A stretch of 64,000 nt of DNA from an uncultured Collinsella sp. (lineage in GTDB: Bacteria > Actinomycetota > Coriobacteriia > Coriobacteriales > Coriobacteriaceae). How positions within the stretch are numbered: position 1 is the first letter of the stretch; each line of letters opens with the position of its first letter. The notes beneath the pieces are model-generated. The model did no database searches. It saw only the letters and a program-made list of their open reading frames with translations, and was not told the DNA's origin. Below are positions 62,759 through 64,000 of this stretch, piece after piece. Both the position numbers and the translations under genes were made by a program. The stretch spans positions 62,001-126,000 of the forward strand of contig CALJMO010000016.1 of the NCBI GenBank assembly GCA_937982065.1, given 5' to 3'.

Positions 62759-63019
62759 GTATGGCTCCCGTCCCGTTTCCAATTAATGTTCTAGGCGATT
62801 ATAACGGAGCCCGCCCTCCCCGATACCCAGACCATCAACAGGCACCAACCAAACACGCCCACCGCAACCACCGGGGACCCGGGGTAGATCATTTGGGACG
62901 GGAAACAAGGCACTCAGCACCAACAATGAAAACGTCACAGGCAAAGCCAAAGCCAGCGAACGGGCACCAGAGCGAGCAAGCTACCCCCTGCACCAACAAT
63001 GGCAGCGCCGCAGGTGGAG
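62759..63019. other. Non-coding region upstream of the DUF1846 gene
   Basis: No gene is supported. A 12-base direct repeat GCACCAACAATG occurs at 62917-62928 and 62990-63001, and AAGCCAGCGAACG (62949) resembles the left flank of structured repeat copy 3 that begins at 63020. It is thus probably debris of further copies plus the DUF1846 promoter. Confidence 0.5.
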
Positions 63020-63172
63020 CAAAAGTCAGCGAGCGACGTCCAGGACGTACAAGTTGGCATGAAAAAGGCAAGGCATAGGCCTTTTGGTCATGCCTTGCCT
63101 TTTGAATGACAAATTGTCGTCCTGGGCGGCGCGCAGCGTCGACTGGTTGCGCGGTTCGTAGAACCGCGCAAC
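63020..63172. repeat. Structured intergenic repeat (family C, copy 3)
   Basis: Left flank CAAAAGTCAGCGA (63020-63032), outer stem 63037-63046 with 63119-63128 plus imperfect extension, inner 16-bp hairpin AAGGCAAGGCATAGGCC (63065-63081 with 63086-63101), right flank GCAGCGTCGACTGGTTGCGCGGTT (63133-63156) and 3' hairpin (63146-63157 with 63161-63172). The order of parts and flank sequences match copy 2 at 11.3 kb, with different stem bases. Confidence 0.85.
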
Positions 63173-63180
63173 ATAAGTGC

Positions 63181-63313
63181 GCCCCCTCCCGCGCACGGAA
63201 CGGAAGGGGGCTAAAGGTAGGAGTCTACCGGTGGGTTGACCCCACCGGACAGACGATGACCAGGTGATCCTTTACAGGATCGTCAAGGTTTCCGTGGGGT
63301 ACCCGTTGGGTAC
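63181..63313 (-). terminator. Row of four hairpins after the YfcC-type gene
   Basis: Reading the minus strand after the stop codon: GTACCC-AAC-GGGTAC (63313-63299), GATCC-GGATC (63281-63266), CCGGTGGG-GTCAA-CCCACCGG (63248-63228) and GCCCCCT-AGGGGGC (63211-63181). None is followed by a clear T-run. They probably protect or terminate the transcript together. Confidence 0.55.
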
Positions 63314-64000
63314 TTAGATCAGCACGCAGGCGACGGTCAGGATGACGGCGCAGACGACGGAGAGAGCGACAATGAGCTTAAGGGCAAACTTGAGCCAGGT
63401 CGTCCACTCGATCTTGGCCAGGGCGAGACCGCCCATGATGGCGCCGGAGGTCGGGGTGAACAGGTTCACGACACCGATGGCGGCGGAGAAGATCATGACC
63501 ATGACCTCGGGCGAGAAGCCGAGCTTAACAGCCAGCGGTCCCATGATGGGCATGGAGACGGTAGCCATACCAGAGGTCGAGGGGATCAGGAAGGACAGGC
63601 CGAAGTAGACCAGGAAGCTCATGGGAGCGAAGATCACGCCGGACAGGCCAGCCAGAGCATTGGCGGCAGCGTCGAGGACGAAGACGTCGAGGCCGGTGTT
63701 AGCCATGAGGACGGAGATACCACGGGCGAGGGCGATGACGAGAACAACGGACATCATGTCGGCAGCGCCGGTGATAAAGGTGTTAACGATCTGCTTCTCG
63801 GACAGGCCACCGATGATACCGATCAGGACGGCCATGAGGAAGAACCAGGTGGAAGCCTCGTCGAAGTACCACTGGCCAATGGGCAGGCCGGTGATCAGGG
63901 CAGACCAGCCCTGGACGACGGCGTTACCGTCGGCGTCGTAGACAGCGCCAGCGTCGAAGAAGTTAGCGACGCCCTCGTTGAGGTCGGCCAGCGGAATGAA
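63314..64000 (-). CDS. YfcC-family membrane transporter, 3' part (cut by window edge)
   Basis: The last 228 residues are present; the frame is open to the window edge, with no start codon needed at 63835. The visible part contains PLADLNEGVANFFDAG, the internal repeat motif PSTSGMATVSMPIMGPLA and FTPTSGAIMGGLALAKIEW, which mark the YfcC/ArcD-like (DcuC superfamily) group. About six membrane segments are seen. Substrates in the family are basic amino acids or C4-dicarboxylates; the choice cannot be made from this part. Confidence 0.85.
   Translation of the reverse strand, partial: FIPLADLNEGVANFFDAGAVYDADGNAVVQGWSALITGLPIGQWYFDEASTWFFLMAVLIGIIGGLSEKQIVNTFITGAADMMSVVLVIALARGISVLMANTGLDVFVLDAAANALAGLSGVIFAPMSFLVYFGLSFLIPSTSGMATVSMPIMGPLAVKLGFSPEVMVMIFSAAIGVVNLFTPTSGAIMGGLALAKIEWTTWLKFALKLIVALSVVCAVILTVACVLI

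Overview
The window is high-GC, densely coded bacterial chromosome with no rRNA, tRNA, insertion sequence, prophage or CRISPR array that I could see. Gene content and style suggest a Coriobacteriia member, probably Collinsella-like. The pointers are a division cluster with sepF but no ftsA, long basic disordered tails on divisome proteins, GTG/TTG starts, and strong GC bias that produces long antisense shadow ORFs. The taxonomic call is inference from style; no marker alignment was possible.

Layout. Positions 1-7.9 kb carry accessory metabolism: a CLC anion transporter with a fluoride-type filter motif, a YegS-like lipid kinase, an ArfB-like ribosome-rescue factor, xpt, an MFS exporter, an O-acetylhomoserine sulfhydrylase, a C_GCAxxG_C_C protein and a YigZ-family protein. 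From 8.3 to 19 kb come the RNase P RNA gene, rpsA (TTG start), two HAD phosphatases, a cysteine desulfidase-family gene, rpiB, ndk, argH and argG, with an unannotated 56-residue ORF between the two arg genes. From 19 to 33.6 kb come polA, an M18 aminopeptidase, yaaA, a TPP riboswitch with thiC, thiD, an SGNH hydrolase, a PARG-like protein, a BI-1 protein, a PiT phosphate transporter with its DUF47 partner, and a nitroreductase.

From 33.8 to 57.5 kb nearly everything is on the minus strand and forms one division/cell-wall region, read right to left: mraZ, rsmH, ftsL-like, ftsI, murF, mraY, murD, ftsW, murG, murC, murB, ftsQ, ftsZ, then pgeF, pstS, pstC, pstA, pstB, phoU, then yggS, sepF, yggT, divIVA. 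The high-affinity phosphate operon is therefore inserted between pgeF (ylmD) and yggS (ylmE), genes that in many Gram-positives directly follow ftsZ as a block. pgeF overlaps pstS by ATGA, and a tandem 11-bp CTTTACG repeat lies upstream of pgeF. From 57.9 to 64 kb come xerD, pyrG, a small winged-helix regulator, a DUF1846 protein and the 3' part of a YfcC-type transporter.

The most unusual non-coding content is several families of long intergenic inverted repeats. One (8.0-8.3, 11.3-11.4 and 63.0-63.2 kb) has a fixed architecture: conserved left flank, variable long stem, inner hairpin, conserved right flank and, in two copies, a 3' hairpin. A second family (2.6, 23.6 and 24.5 kb) has conserved AGTTGCGGTG-type tips and brackets yaaA. 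Single-copy large palindromes lie at 19.0, 32.8 and 57.8 kb.
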